From assembly GCF_027853235.1 (NCBI RefSeq), contig NZ_WKJG01000072.1, positions 1-64,000 on the forward strand: a stretch of DNA of 64,000 nucleotides, in the 5' to 3' direction. The position numbers were made by a program, and so were the translations under genes. The notes beneath the pieces are model-generated. The model did no database searches. It saw only the letters and a list, made by a program, of their open reading frames with translations, and was not told the origin of the DNA. This stretch comes from Aliibacillus thermotolerans (GTDB lineage: Bacteria; Bacillota; Bacilli; Bacillales; Marinococcaceae). Positions 56,876-64,000 of this stretch are shown here, one piece after another (position 1 is the stretch's first letter; every line of letters starts with the position of its first letter).

Positions 56876-57140
56876 GGATAACTTCCTTCGCTTCTTCCCA
56901 AAGACGATCGTAATCTTCGGGGGTTAGTTTCACTTTTAAATGACGAGAAAGCGCATCTTCTTCTTTCGCCTGAAGAAAGCATTGTTTACTGTTGGTCAAA
57001 TAGGCCCCGCGCCCGTTTTTCTTGCCAGTGGGATCCACAAAGACCTTCCCTTCCGGACTTCGAACCACTCGCAATAATTCTTTCTTTTCTTTGACTTCCC
57101 CAGTTACGACACACTTTCGCATCGGCTTTTTACGTTTCAA
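56868..57140 (-). CDS. rnpM: YlxR/RnpM, RNA-binding modulator of RNase P
   Basis: A 90-residue DUF448 protein (PMRKCVVTGEVKEKKELLRVVRSPEG, GRGAYLTNSKQC), reported in B. subtilis to modulate RNase P activity. Typical position between nusA and ylxQ; 21 bases after nusA. Confidence 0.94.
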   Translation of the reverse strand: MKRKKPMRKCVVTGEVKEKKELLRVVRSPEGKVFVDPTGKKNGRGAYLTNSKQCFLQAKEEDALSRHLKVKLTPEDYDRLWEEAKEVIHG

Positions 57141-57161
57141 CGCTTCTCTCCCCTTTATGAT

Positions 57162-58271
57162 TTATTCATCTAGACTAGCTTCTTCGTTGACGCTTTCCTC
57201 GCTTTTCTCCATTTCGGCTTCATCCAACAAACCAAGTTCTTTCGCTTCTGTTTCGCTTTTAATATCAATTTTCCATCCCGTTAATTTCGCTGCCAATCGA
57301 GCATTTTGTCCCCGTTTTCCAATAGCAAGAGACAATTGATCATCAGGTACAATAACCTGGGTACTTTTGTCTTCTTCATTGACGATTACATCGATCACAT
57401 CCGCTGGACTTAGCGCATTAGAGACATATTCCACCGGGTCTTCGGACCACTCGACAATGTCTATTTTTTCTCCTTTTAATTCTTCCACAATCGCTTGTAC
57501 TCGCTGTCCTCGTTGTCCGACACATGCGCCGACCGGATCAACATCCGGGTCTTCTGCATACACAGAAATTTTAGAACGATCTCCCGCTTCTCTCGCTACC
57601 GATAAAATTTCCACAGTGCCATCATAAATTTCTGGGACTTCTAATTCAAACAGACGTTTTAACAAACCGGGGTGGCTTCTTGAGATAAGAATTTGTGGTC
57701 CCTTTGTCGTCTTTTCCACTTTCGTAATGTAAGCTTTAATACGATCATTATGTTTATACGTTTCATTTGGCATCTGTTCACTTTGAGGTAAAAGTGCCTC
57801 TACCTTTCCTAAATCGACATAAATGAAACGATGATCTTGTCTTTGTACAATCCCTGTCATTATGTCTTCTTCTCGATCAATAAATTCTGAATAAATGATA
57901 CTTCTTTCTGCTTCTCGAACTCGTTGTGTGACAACTTGTTTTGCGGTTTGCGCTGCAATTCTCCCGAAGTTTTTTGGAGTCACTTCCAATTCCACTACAT
58001 CATCCAACTCATAATTAGGATCCATTTGTTGCGCTTCTTCTAATGAAATTTCCAGGCGTGGATCAAATACTTCTTCCACTACTTCTTTTCGCGCAAACAC
58101 GCGAATGGTTCCACTGTCACGGTCGATATCGACTCGAACATTTTGAGCTTGGTTAAAGTTCCTTTTATAAGCAGAAATTAACGCCGCTTCGATCGCTTCA
58201 ATAATCACTTCTTTTTCTATTCCTTTATCCGTCTCCAATGCGGTTAACGCATCTAAAAAATCAGTATTCAT
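57162..58271 (-). CDS. nusA: Transcription termination/antitermination factor NusA
   Basis: A 369-residue NusA: N-terminal RNA polymerase-binding domain (1-125), S1 (about 135-200), KH1 and KH2 (about 200-345; GACVGQRGQRVQAI, LSLAIGKRGQNARLAAKLTGWKIDI), and a short acidic tail. The start at 58271 (MNTDFLDAL) has GGGGGA upstream; two earlier in-frame ATGs have poorer ribosome sites. Follows rimP by about 35 bases. Confidence 0.97.
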   Translation of the reverse strand: MNTDFLDALTALETDKGIEKEVIIEAIEAALISAYKRNFNQAQNVRVDIDRDSGTIRVFARKEVVEEVFDPRLEISLEEAQQMDPNYELDDVVELEVTPKNFGRIAAQTAKQVVTQRVREAERSIIYSEFIDREEDIMTGIVQRQDHRFIYVDLGKVEALLPQSEQMPNETYKHNDRIKAYITKVEKTTKGPQILISRSHPGLLKRLFELEVPEIYDGTVEILSVAREAGDRSKISVYAEDPDVDPVGACVGQRGQRVQAIVEELKGEKIDIVEWSEDPVEYVSNALSPADVIDVIVNEEDKSTQVIVPDDQLSLAIGKRGQNARLAAKLTGWKIDIKSETEAKELGLLDEAEMEKSEESVNEEASLDE

Positions 58272-58306
58272 TTCGTTCATTCCCCCATTTTCATCCGCCA
58301 TATCAC

Positions 58307-58777
58307 TTAAAATTGTATCGCTAACCTGGCTTTTGCCACTTTTTCATACGGTATTTCCACCGTTTTCGCTCGCCCTTTTACTTTCACTTCCACCGTTAAA
58401 ATTGTTCCGTCAAAATCTTGCAATGTTCCTTCAAAAGCTTTTTCTCCATCTATCGGTTCATACGTCGTCACATACACGTATTTTCCAATCGAACGAGCGA
58501 TATCTTTCGCCGTTTTTAAAGGTCGCTCTGCCCCAGGTGAGGAAACTTCTAAATAATAAGCACCTGGAATAGGATCGGATTCGTCTAACTTTGCGCTTAA
58601 TGCTTCGCTTACTTTTTCACAATCAAGAATGTCCACTCCATTTTCTCCATCAATAAACACGCGAAGAAACCAATTTTTTCCTTCTTTTTTATATTCGACG
58701 TCCACTAATTCTAAATTCATCCGAGTTACAATCGGCTCTGCTAATTGTGCCGCGATATCCTTTATTCTTTGACTCAT
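58307..58777 (-). CDS. rimP: Ribosome maturation factor RimP
   Basis: A 156-residue RimP (YlxS) for 30S assembly: [36 protein letters not shown] and the C-terminal SH3-like domain. The start at 58777 has AGGAGGG six bases upstream. First gene of the rimP-nusA-rnpM-rplGA-infB-ylxP-rbfA operon, after the polC terminator. Confidence 0.96.
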   Translation of the reverse strand: MSQRIKDIAAQLAEPIVTRMNLELVDVEYKKEGKNWFLRVFIDGENGVDILDCEKVSEALSAKLDESDPIPGAYYLEVSSPGAERPLKTAKDIARSIGKYVYVTTYEPIDGEKAFEGTLQDFDGTILTVEVKVKGRAKTVEIPYEKVAKARLAIQF

Positions 58778-58896
58778 CGTCATCCCTCCTATTGCCATAC
58801 CTGTTTTTATCGACCGTCACAATGTGTCATTTAACGTATGTTTCCTATATTGTTCCCAATAGTACACTTTTTCTATGAATTCATCACGAACAACAG

Positions 58897-58922
58897 AAAG
58901 AGTGGGTGTAGACCCACTCTTT
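58897..58922 (-). terminator. Terminator after polC
   Basis: Ten-bp stem AAAGAGTGGG (58897-58906) with CCCACTCTTT (58913-58922), six-base loop, T run. Confidence 0.87.
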
Positions 58923-59003
58923 TTCGACATACATATACGAACGAAGTATCCACGGAAAAGACTACCACACTATCTTCGTGATTGCAAGGAAGAAGAAAAT
59001 GAC

Positions 59004-62000
59004 CTAAAACAGAGAAAGTTGGTTCGAGTCCGGAAGACCGTCGAGACATCCGTGTCGTTCTAAATGTTCGATCACTGTTTTCGTAGCACGACTTCTTTCT
59101 TGTAAATCTTCCTTCGACAAAAACTCTCCCTCTTCCCGGGCTTTCACAATGTTTTTAGCTGCGTTCACTCCTACCCCATCTAAAGCGCTAAAGGGAGGAA
59201 TTAATGTATCACCATCCACAATAAATTCCGTCGCCTGAGAGCGATAAAGATCCACTTTTTGAAATGAAAATCCTCGTTCACACATTTCCAATGCTAATTC
59301 AAGGACGACGACTAAATTTTTTTCTTTCGGCGAAGCTTCCATTCCTTTTGCATAAATCTCTTCAATTTTTGCTCGTATCGCTGAGGAACCTTTAATCATT
59401 GTATCGAGATCAAAATCATCCGCTCGCACTGTAAAATAAGAAGCATAAAACAAAATAGGGTAATACACTTTAAAATAAGCGATGCGCACTGCCATCAGGA
59501 CGTATGCTGCCGCATGGGCTTTCGGGAACATATATTTGATCTTCAAACAAGATTCGATGTACCAATCAGGAACGTCATGCTTTTTCATCTCTTCAATCCA
59601 TTCCGGCTCGAGCCCTCGACCTTTCCGAACGAATTCCATAATTTTAAACGCAAGGGAATGATCCAGTCCTTTATAAATTAAATAGACCATGATATCATCG
59701 CGACAACCGATGACATCTTTCAGTTCACATGTTCCGCTTTGAATCAATTCTTGCGCATTACCAAGCCAAACATCTGCCCCGTGAGAAAGCCCCGAAATTT
59801 GGACGAGTTCCGAAAACGTGCTCGGTTTTGTCTCCTCTAACATTTGGCGAACAAAACGAGTGCCGAACTCCGGAATGCCGTAAGTCCCGGTTTTACACAT
59901 AATTTGCTCCGAGGTGACGCCAAGCACTTCCGGACCTTTAAAAATTTCCATTACTTTTTTGTCGTCCACTGGAATGGTGCTCGGATCGATTCCACTTAAA
60001 TCTTGCAGCATACGAATGACAGTTGGATCATCATGACCAAGTATGTCTAATTTTAACAGATTATCATCAATGGAATGGAAATCAAAATGAGTCGTTTTCC
60101 ATTCCGCTTCTTTATCATCGGCTGGATATTGAATCGGGCAAAAATCATGAATATCATATTCCTCCGGAACAACAATGATTCCACCAGGATGTTGTCCAGT
60201 CGTTCGCTTCGCGCCAGTACAACCAGCAACGAGACGATCCACTTCCGCACTTCGGAAATGAATATCATGATCGTTTTGATACCCTTTCACAAATCCATAT
60301 GCAGTTTTTTCCGCCACTGTTCCGATCGTACCGGCACGATACACTTTTTCTTCTCCAAATAGCTCTTTCGTGTACTGATGAGCTTTTGGTTGATAGTCCC
60401 CAGAAAAATTTAAATCAATATCCGGTACTTTGTCTCCTTTAAACCCTAAAAACGTTTCAAAAGGAATGTCTTGTCCATCTTTCACATATGGGGTATTGCA
60501 TTTCTCACAATGTTTATCCGGTAAGTCAAAACCAGAGCCAACCGATCCGTCATCAAAAAAGTAAGAATGTTGACAGTTTGGACAAACGTAATGAGGTGGA
60601 AGCGGATTGACTTCGGTAATTTCGGTCATTGTAGCAACAAAAGAAGACCCGACCGAACCTCGTGACCCTACTAAATAACCATCCATTAACGATTTTTTCA
60701 CGAGCTTATGAGAGATGAGATAAATGACCGCAAAGCCGTGTCCGATAATGCTCTTTAGTTCTTTTTCCAATCGTTTTTCAACAATTTCCGGAAGCGGGTC
60801 GCCATAGATCGATTTGGCCCGTTCATAACTCATCTTCCGTATTTCTTCATCAGCTCCGTCAATATTTGGTGTGTATAACTCATCCGGCACCGGAGCCACT
60901 TCTTCAATCCGGTTGGCTAATGCCCTTGGTTCGTCAATAACGATTCGCTTTCGAATGGATTCGTCTAGAAAAGAAAAACTTTCTAACATTTCATTTGTCG
61001 TCTTCAAATGTACAGGCGGCTGGGTTTGACGGTTTAATGGATTTGCTCCGCCTTGAGATGCGATTAAAATTTTCCGGTAAATATGGTCTTCTGGTTCAAT
61101 ATAGTGGGCATTCCCCGTGGCCACAACGGGTTTATCTAATTCTTCTCCGAGCTGGATGATCTTTTGAATGATTTGTAAAATCGCATCTTCATCTCTCACT
61201 AATTCTTTTTCTACGAGATGGGCATAGTTTTCAGGAGGTTGGACTTCTAAATAGTCATAAAACTCCGCAGCCTTTTTTGCGTCATCCCATGTCTTTTGCA
61301 TCATCGTTTCAAAAACTTCCCCTTGATCACAAGCGGAACCGACCAACAATCCTTCGCGATGCTCCACCAGTTTGGAGCGCGGAATACGAGGAGTGCGATA
61401 AAAGTATTCAATGTGAGAAAGTGAAACGAGTTTATATAAGTTTTTCAATCCCGTTTGATTCATCGCAAGCAACGTGCAATGGCTTGGTCGAATCCGATGA
61501 AAATCTCCTTTTCCCATATTATGATTTAACTCGTAGTGGCGATGTAGACCTTTTTCAGCGGCATCCGTAATCATTTTCCAAAGGAGATAACCAGTTGCTT
61601 CCGCATCGTAAATGGCCCGGTGATGGCTGACAAGTTCAATATCAAACGCCTTACATAACGTGTTTAAACGATGGTTTTTAAACTGTGGATATAAAAAGCG
61701 CCCCAATTCCAGCGTATCGATGACCGGATTTTTAGCGATTGGTAACTGTGCTCTTTTGTATCCTTCGTTTAAAAAGCCCATATCAAAGCTGGCGTTGTGA
61801 GCTGCCAAAATCGCATCCCCGGTAAAAGTTTGAAAATCTTTTAACACTTCTTCTACTTCCGGCGCATCTTGTACCATATCATCGGTAATACCAGTTAAAT
61901 CAATAATCGTATCTGACAGTTTCTCATGTGGATTGACAAAAGATTCAAAACGATCAATGATTTCCCCGCCTTTTATTTTCACCGCAGCAATTTCAATAAT

Positions 62001-63299
62001 TTTATCGTAAATGACGGAAAGGCCGGTCGTTTCCACGTCGAAAACGACATAAGTTGCATCGCGTAGTTCTCGCTTCGTTTCGTTATACGCAATAGGAACT
62101 CCATCATCAACAAGATAGGCTTCCATTCCGTATATCACTTTGATATTGTGCTTTTTCGCCGCTTTATATGCTTCTGGAAAAGCTTGCACGACACCGTGGT
62201 CGGTAATGGCGATTGCCTCGTGCCCCCACGCTGCTGCTTTTTCAACATATTCACTGGCAGATGCGGTGGCGTCCATTTGACTCATTGTCGTATGAGCATG
62301 GAGTTCTACTCGTTTTTCTTCCGCTTCATCTATGCGAACTTCTGGTTGGATTTCCTCGATGTCATTGGCAATCATCACTAAATCTCGTACAAACGTGTCG
62401 TTTTGTATCCCGCCCCGGCATCGCAGCCACATACCTTTTTTCACTCTTTCTAATTGCGGAATATCTTCTTTATCACGAGAAAACATTTTCACCATGATGG
62501 AATCGGTATAATCGGTGATTTTGAAAGTGAGTAACGTACGACCACTTCGTAGTTCTTTCGTTTCCGCATCAAACACGTATCCTTGAATCGTCACTCTCCG
62601 CTCTTCGTCTTGGATGTCTTTTAGCGGCACAGGATCTTCTTTGATAGGGTACCCGATGCGTAAAGTATTGTTCTCGTCGTTTTCTTTTTGTTTTTTCGCT
62701 TGTTTTTCTTTTTCCATCATGGCTTCAATCATTTTCGAACGGTCTTCTGCTAATTTTTTCTCTTCAAATTGCGCCATCGCTTCTTTGGAAGGAGCAACTT
62801 TTGTGCGCAGAGAGACGGTGGAAAAACCGAGTTTTGTCATTTCTTGTTGCAATTGCGGGAGGCAACGCTTTTCCATCGCCTGTGCTTCGGCTTCATTGCG
62901 ACAAATAACAATAAGGGAATCATTCACTCTTTCCGGAGGATTTTTCAGCAAATAGTGACGAAGCGGTAAACTAACTTCGTTTAAGCGCTGAATCAATGTT
63001 TCCCAATAGAGAGGCACTTCATCGAGAGAAAGTGACCCATCCAAATAAGTAAGTGAAAACTCCACCTTGGCAATTTGTTGAAAAGCCGCCGGTAACCGCT
63101 CTTTTAAAGCTTGAAAGGCTTGAAAAGGTAACGGTTTTGGAAATTCAAAAGCAAAGTGCCAAACTTTTGACTGTTTCCAGATAGATAACTTCCGAATTTT
63201 CCCCTCTTTAAAATACTCCTGATGAACGGAGGAATCCAGACCAATTTGCTGCATCAAGAGAGCAAACCGCTCACGGCGAATATCTTCTTCCTTCTGCAT
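59004..63299 (-). CDS. polC: DNA polymerase III PolC (Gram-positive replicase)
   Basis: A 1431-residue replicative polymerase with built-in proofreading. N-terminal domains and OB fold (about 230-320, [15 protein letters not shown]), PHP domain split around the exonuclease ([11 protein letters not shown]), DnaQ-like exonuclease ([10 protein letters not shown]), zinc-binding cysteines ([18 protein letters not shown]), then polymerase with [11 protein letters not shown] and the C-terminal beta-binding region. The start at 63299 ([12 protein letters not shown]) follows GAGGAGG; an earlier in-frame start overlaps proS. Confidence 0.98.
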   Translation of the reverse strand: MQKEEDIRRERFALLMQQIGLDSSVHQEYFKEGKIRKLSIWKQSKVWHFAFEFPKPLPFQAFQALKERLPAAFQQIAKVEFSLTYLDGSLSLDEVPLYWETLIQRLNEVSLPLRHYLLKNPPERVNDSLIVICRNEAEAQAMEKRCLPQLQQEMTKLGFSTVSLRTKVAPSKEAMAQFEEKKLAEDRSKMIEAMMEKEKQAKKQKENDENNTLRIGYPIKEDPVPLKDIQDEERRVTIQGYVFDAETKELRSGRTLLTFKITDYTDSIMVKMFSRDKEDIPQLERVKKGMWLRCRGGIQNDTFVRDLVMIANDIEEIQPEVRIDEAEEKRVELHAHTTMSQMDATASASEYVEKAAAWGHEAIAITDHGVVQAFPEAYKAAKKHNIKVIYGMEAYLVDDGVPIAYNETKRELRDATYVVFDVETTGLSVIYDKIIEIAAVKIKGGEIIDRFESFVNPHEKLSDTIIDLTGITDDMVQDAPEVEEVLKDFQTFTGDAILAAHNASFDMGFLNEGYKRAQLPIAKNPVIDTLELGRFLYPQFKNHRLNTLCKAFDIELVSHHRAIYDAEATGYLLWKMITDAAEKGLHRHYELNHNMGKGDFHRIRPSHCTLLAMNQTGLKNLYKLVSLSHIEYFYRTPRIPRSKLVEHREGLLVGSACDQGEVFETMMQKTWDDAKKAAEFYDYLEVQPPENYAHLVEKELVRDEDAILQIIQKIIQLGEELDKPVVATGNAHYIEPEDHIYRKILIASQGGANPLNRQTQPPVHLKTTNEMLESFSFLDESIRKRIVIDEPRALANRIEEVAPVPDELYTPNIDGADEEIRKMSYERAKSIYGDPLPEIVEKRLEKELKSIIGHGFAVIYLISHKLVKKSLMDGYLVGSRGSVGSSFVATMTEITEVNPLPPHYVCPNCQHSYFFDDGSVGSGFDLPDKHCEKCNTPYVKDGQDIPFETFLGFKGDKVPDIDLNFSGDYQPKAHQYTKELFGEEKVYRAGTIGTVAEKTAYGFVKGYQNDHDIHFRSAEVDRLVAGCTGAKRTTGQHPGGIIVVPEEYDIHDFCPIQYPADDKEAEWKTTHFDFHSIDDNLLKLDILGHDDPTVIRMLQDLSGIDPSTIPVDDKKVMEIFKGPEVLGVTSEQIMCKTGTYGIPEFGTRFVRQMLEETKPSTFSELVQISGLSHGADVWLGNAQELIQSGTCELKDVIGCRDDIMVYLIYKGLDHSLAFKIMEFVRKGRGLEPEWIEEMKKHDVPDWYIESCLKIKYMFPKAHAAAYVLMAVRIAYFKVYYPILFYASYFTVRADDFDLDTMIKGSSAIRAKIEEIYAKGMEASPKEKNLVVVLELALEMCERGFSFQKVDLYRSQATEFIVDGDTLIPPFSALDGVGVNAAKNIVKAREEGEFLSKEDLQERSRATKTVIEHLERHGCLDGLPDSNQLSLF

Positions 63300-63323
63300 A
63301 CCGAAGCCTCCTCTTCCCAATCC

Positions 63324-63352
63324 ATGAGAAAGACTGTTTCCAAGGAAACAGC
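63324..63352 (-). terminator. Terminator between proS and polC
   Basis: Nine-bp stem (63333-63341 with 63344-63352, one mispair) and a short T/C run on the minus strand; short two-base loop as written, so the real fold is probably slightly smaller. Confidence 0.6.
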
Positions 63353-63357
63353 CTGAA

Positions 63358-64000
63358 CTATGAATCGATTTGTTCAAACAATGTGACAAGATAGGATGGT
63401 AAATCACCCACAGGAACTTCCTCTACTTGTCTTTGACGACGGGTTTTCACTTCAACGATACCGTCTTTTGCTTTTTTACCGACCGTGATACGAACAGGAA
63501 GACCAAACAAATCGGCATCATGAAACTTCACGCCGGCGCGTTCTTTCCGATCATCTAATAGCACGTCATAGCCGTGTTGTTGTAATTCTTGATATATCTG
63601 TTCACCTAATTGTGTTTGTTCATCATTTTTCGTGTTCAAAATGAGAAGGTGAATATCGAAAGGCGCTACTGCTGTTGGCCAAATAATACCATGTTCATCG
63701 TGATGTTGTTCGATAATAGCAGCAACGGTTCGGCTCACACCAATCCCGTAACAACCCATGACAAGCGGTTTTTCGCGGCCGTTTTCATCCAAGTAATGCG
63801 CGTTCATCGCTTCGCTATACTTGGTGCCTAATTTAAAGACGTGTCCTACTTCAATTCCTTTCGCAAAACGAATGTTCCCTTTGCCATCCGGAGAAGGATC
63901 TCCTTCTTGAATGAAGCGGTAGTCTCCATAAGCTTCCACCGGAAAGTCTCTCGTTGGATAGACGTGTTGATAATGAACATCATTCATGTTGGCACCACAG
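63358..64000 (-). CDS. proS: Prolyl-tRNA synthetase, C-terminal part (runs off the window)
   Basis: The last 213 or so residues of class II ProRS. The reading frame is open to the window edge, so the gene continues beyond 64000. It includes the end of the editing/catalytic region ([20 protein letters not shown]), motif 3 ([20 protein letters not shown]) and the anticodon-binding domain (about the last 95 residues, [22 protein letters not shown]). It is the bacterial-type enzyme. Upstream of polC as in B. subtilis. Confidence 0.96.
   Translation of the reverse strand, partial: CGANMNDVHYQHVYPTRDFPVEAYGDYRFIQEGDPSPDGKGNIRFAKGIEVGHVFKLGTKYSEAMNAHYLDENGREKPLVMGCYGIGVSRTVAAIIEQHHDEHGIIWPTAVAPFDIHLLILNTKNDEQTQLGEQIYQELQQHGYDVLLDDRKERAGVKFHDADLFGLPVRITVGKKAKDGIVEVKTRRQRQVEEVPVGDLPSYLVTLFEQIDS

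Noticed and set aside
63300-63407. N-terminal extension of polC
   Set aside because: Overlaps the proS end and the terminator hairpin; GAGGAGG precedes the start at 63299.

Overview
The window is a low-GC, endospore-forming Bacillaceae chromosome segment. Almost every gene matches, in reverse orientation, the Bacillus subtilis block that runs from proS-polC to tkt-yneF-yneK. Spore formation is supported by sirA, spoVK, cotE, spoVS, spoIIIE, tepA and the dipicolinate synthase pair spoVFA/spoVFB. I see no rRNA, tRNA, CRISPR array, prophage or intact insertion sequence. The only mobile-element trace is a structured stretch at the extreme left edge that looks like an IS200/IS605-type end.

Layout, left to right. 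1-7 kb: a four-helix membrane protein, yneK, yneF, sirA, a glutathione peroxidase and tkt, then the SOS locus ynzC-yneB-yneA divergent from lexA with clustered LexA operators. 7-13.5 kb: spoVK-hflX-ynbB, a divergent tyrosine recombinase, hfq, miaA and an unlisted 35-residue membrane protein with its own promoter and terminator. 13.5-24 kb: mismatch repair (mutS-mutL), cotE, miaB-ricA, an ABC-class ATPase with a structured leader, sigma-H-type spoVS, and ymdB. 24-31 kb: rny behind a near-consensus promoter, recA with a LexA box, and cinA overlapping a DEAD-box helicase not normally found here, then pgsA and rodZ. 31-39 kb: ymfK, ymfJ, ymfI, ymfH, ymfF and spoIIIE. 39-49 kb: ylzJ-tepA, rnjB, the diaminopimelate/dipicolinate cluster (spoVFA, spoVFB, asd, dapG, dapA), ymxH, the M16 peptidase mlpA and ylxY. 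49-64 kb: pnp, rpsO, ribC, truB, rbfA, ylxP, infB, rplGA, rnpM, nusA, rimP, polC and the 3' part of proS.

Functionally the block joins translation and RNA turnover (nusA-infB operon, pnp, rny, rnjB, hfq, helicase), DNA replication, repair and SOS (polC, mutSL, recA, lexA, yneA), lysine/dipicolinate synthesis and sporulation. Promoter motifs visible by eye fit these roles: a Spo0A box near sirA, sigma-H at spoVS, sigma-G-like at tepA, sigma-K-like at spoVFA, and LexA boxes at lexA/yneA and recA.

Compared with my memory of B. subtilis, ccdA-yneI-ccdC, glnR-glnA, pbpX, tdh-kbl and ymfC/D/E are missing from their usual places. A helicase, an ABC-class ATPase and a tyrosine recombinase are present instead. 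I did not find a clear wholly new multi-gene system. The best leads are the leader structures (ABC-ATPase, rbfA-truB), the LysM-less YneA, the 35-residue protein, the helicase insertion and the left-edge IS end.
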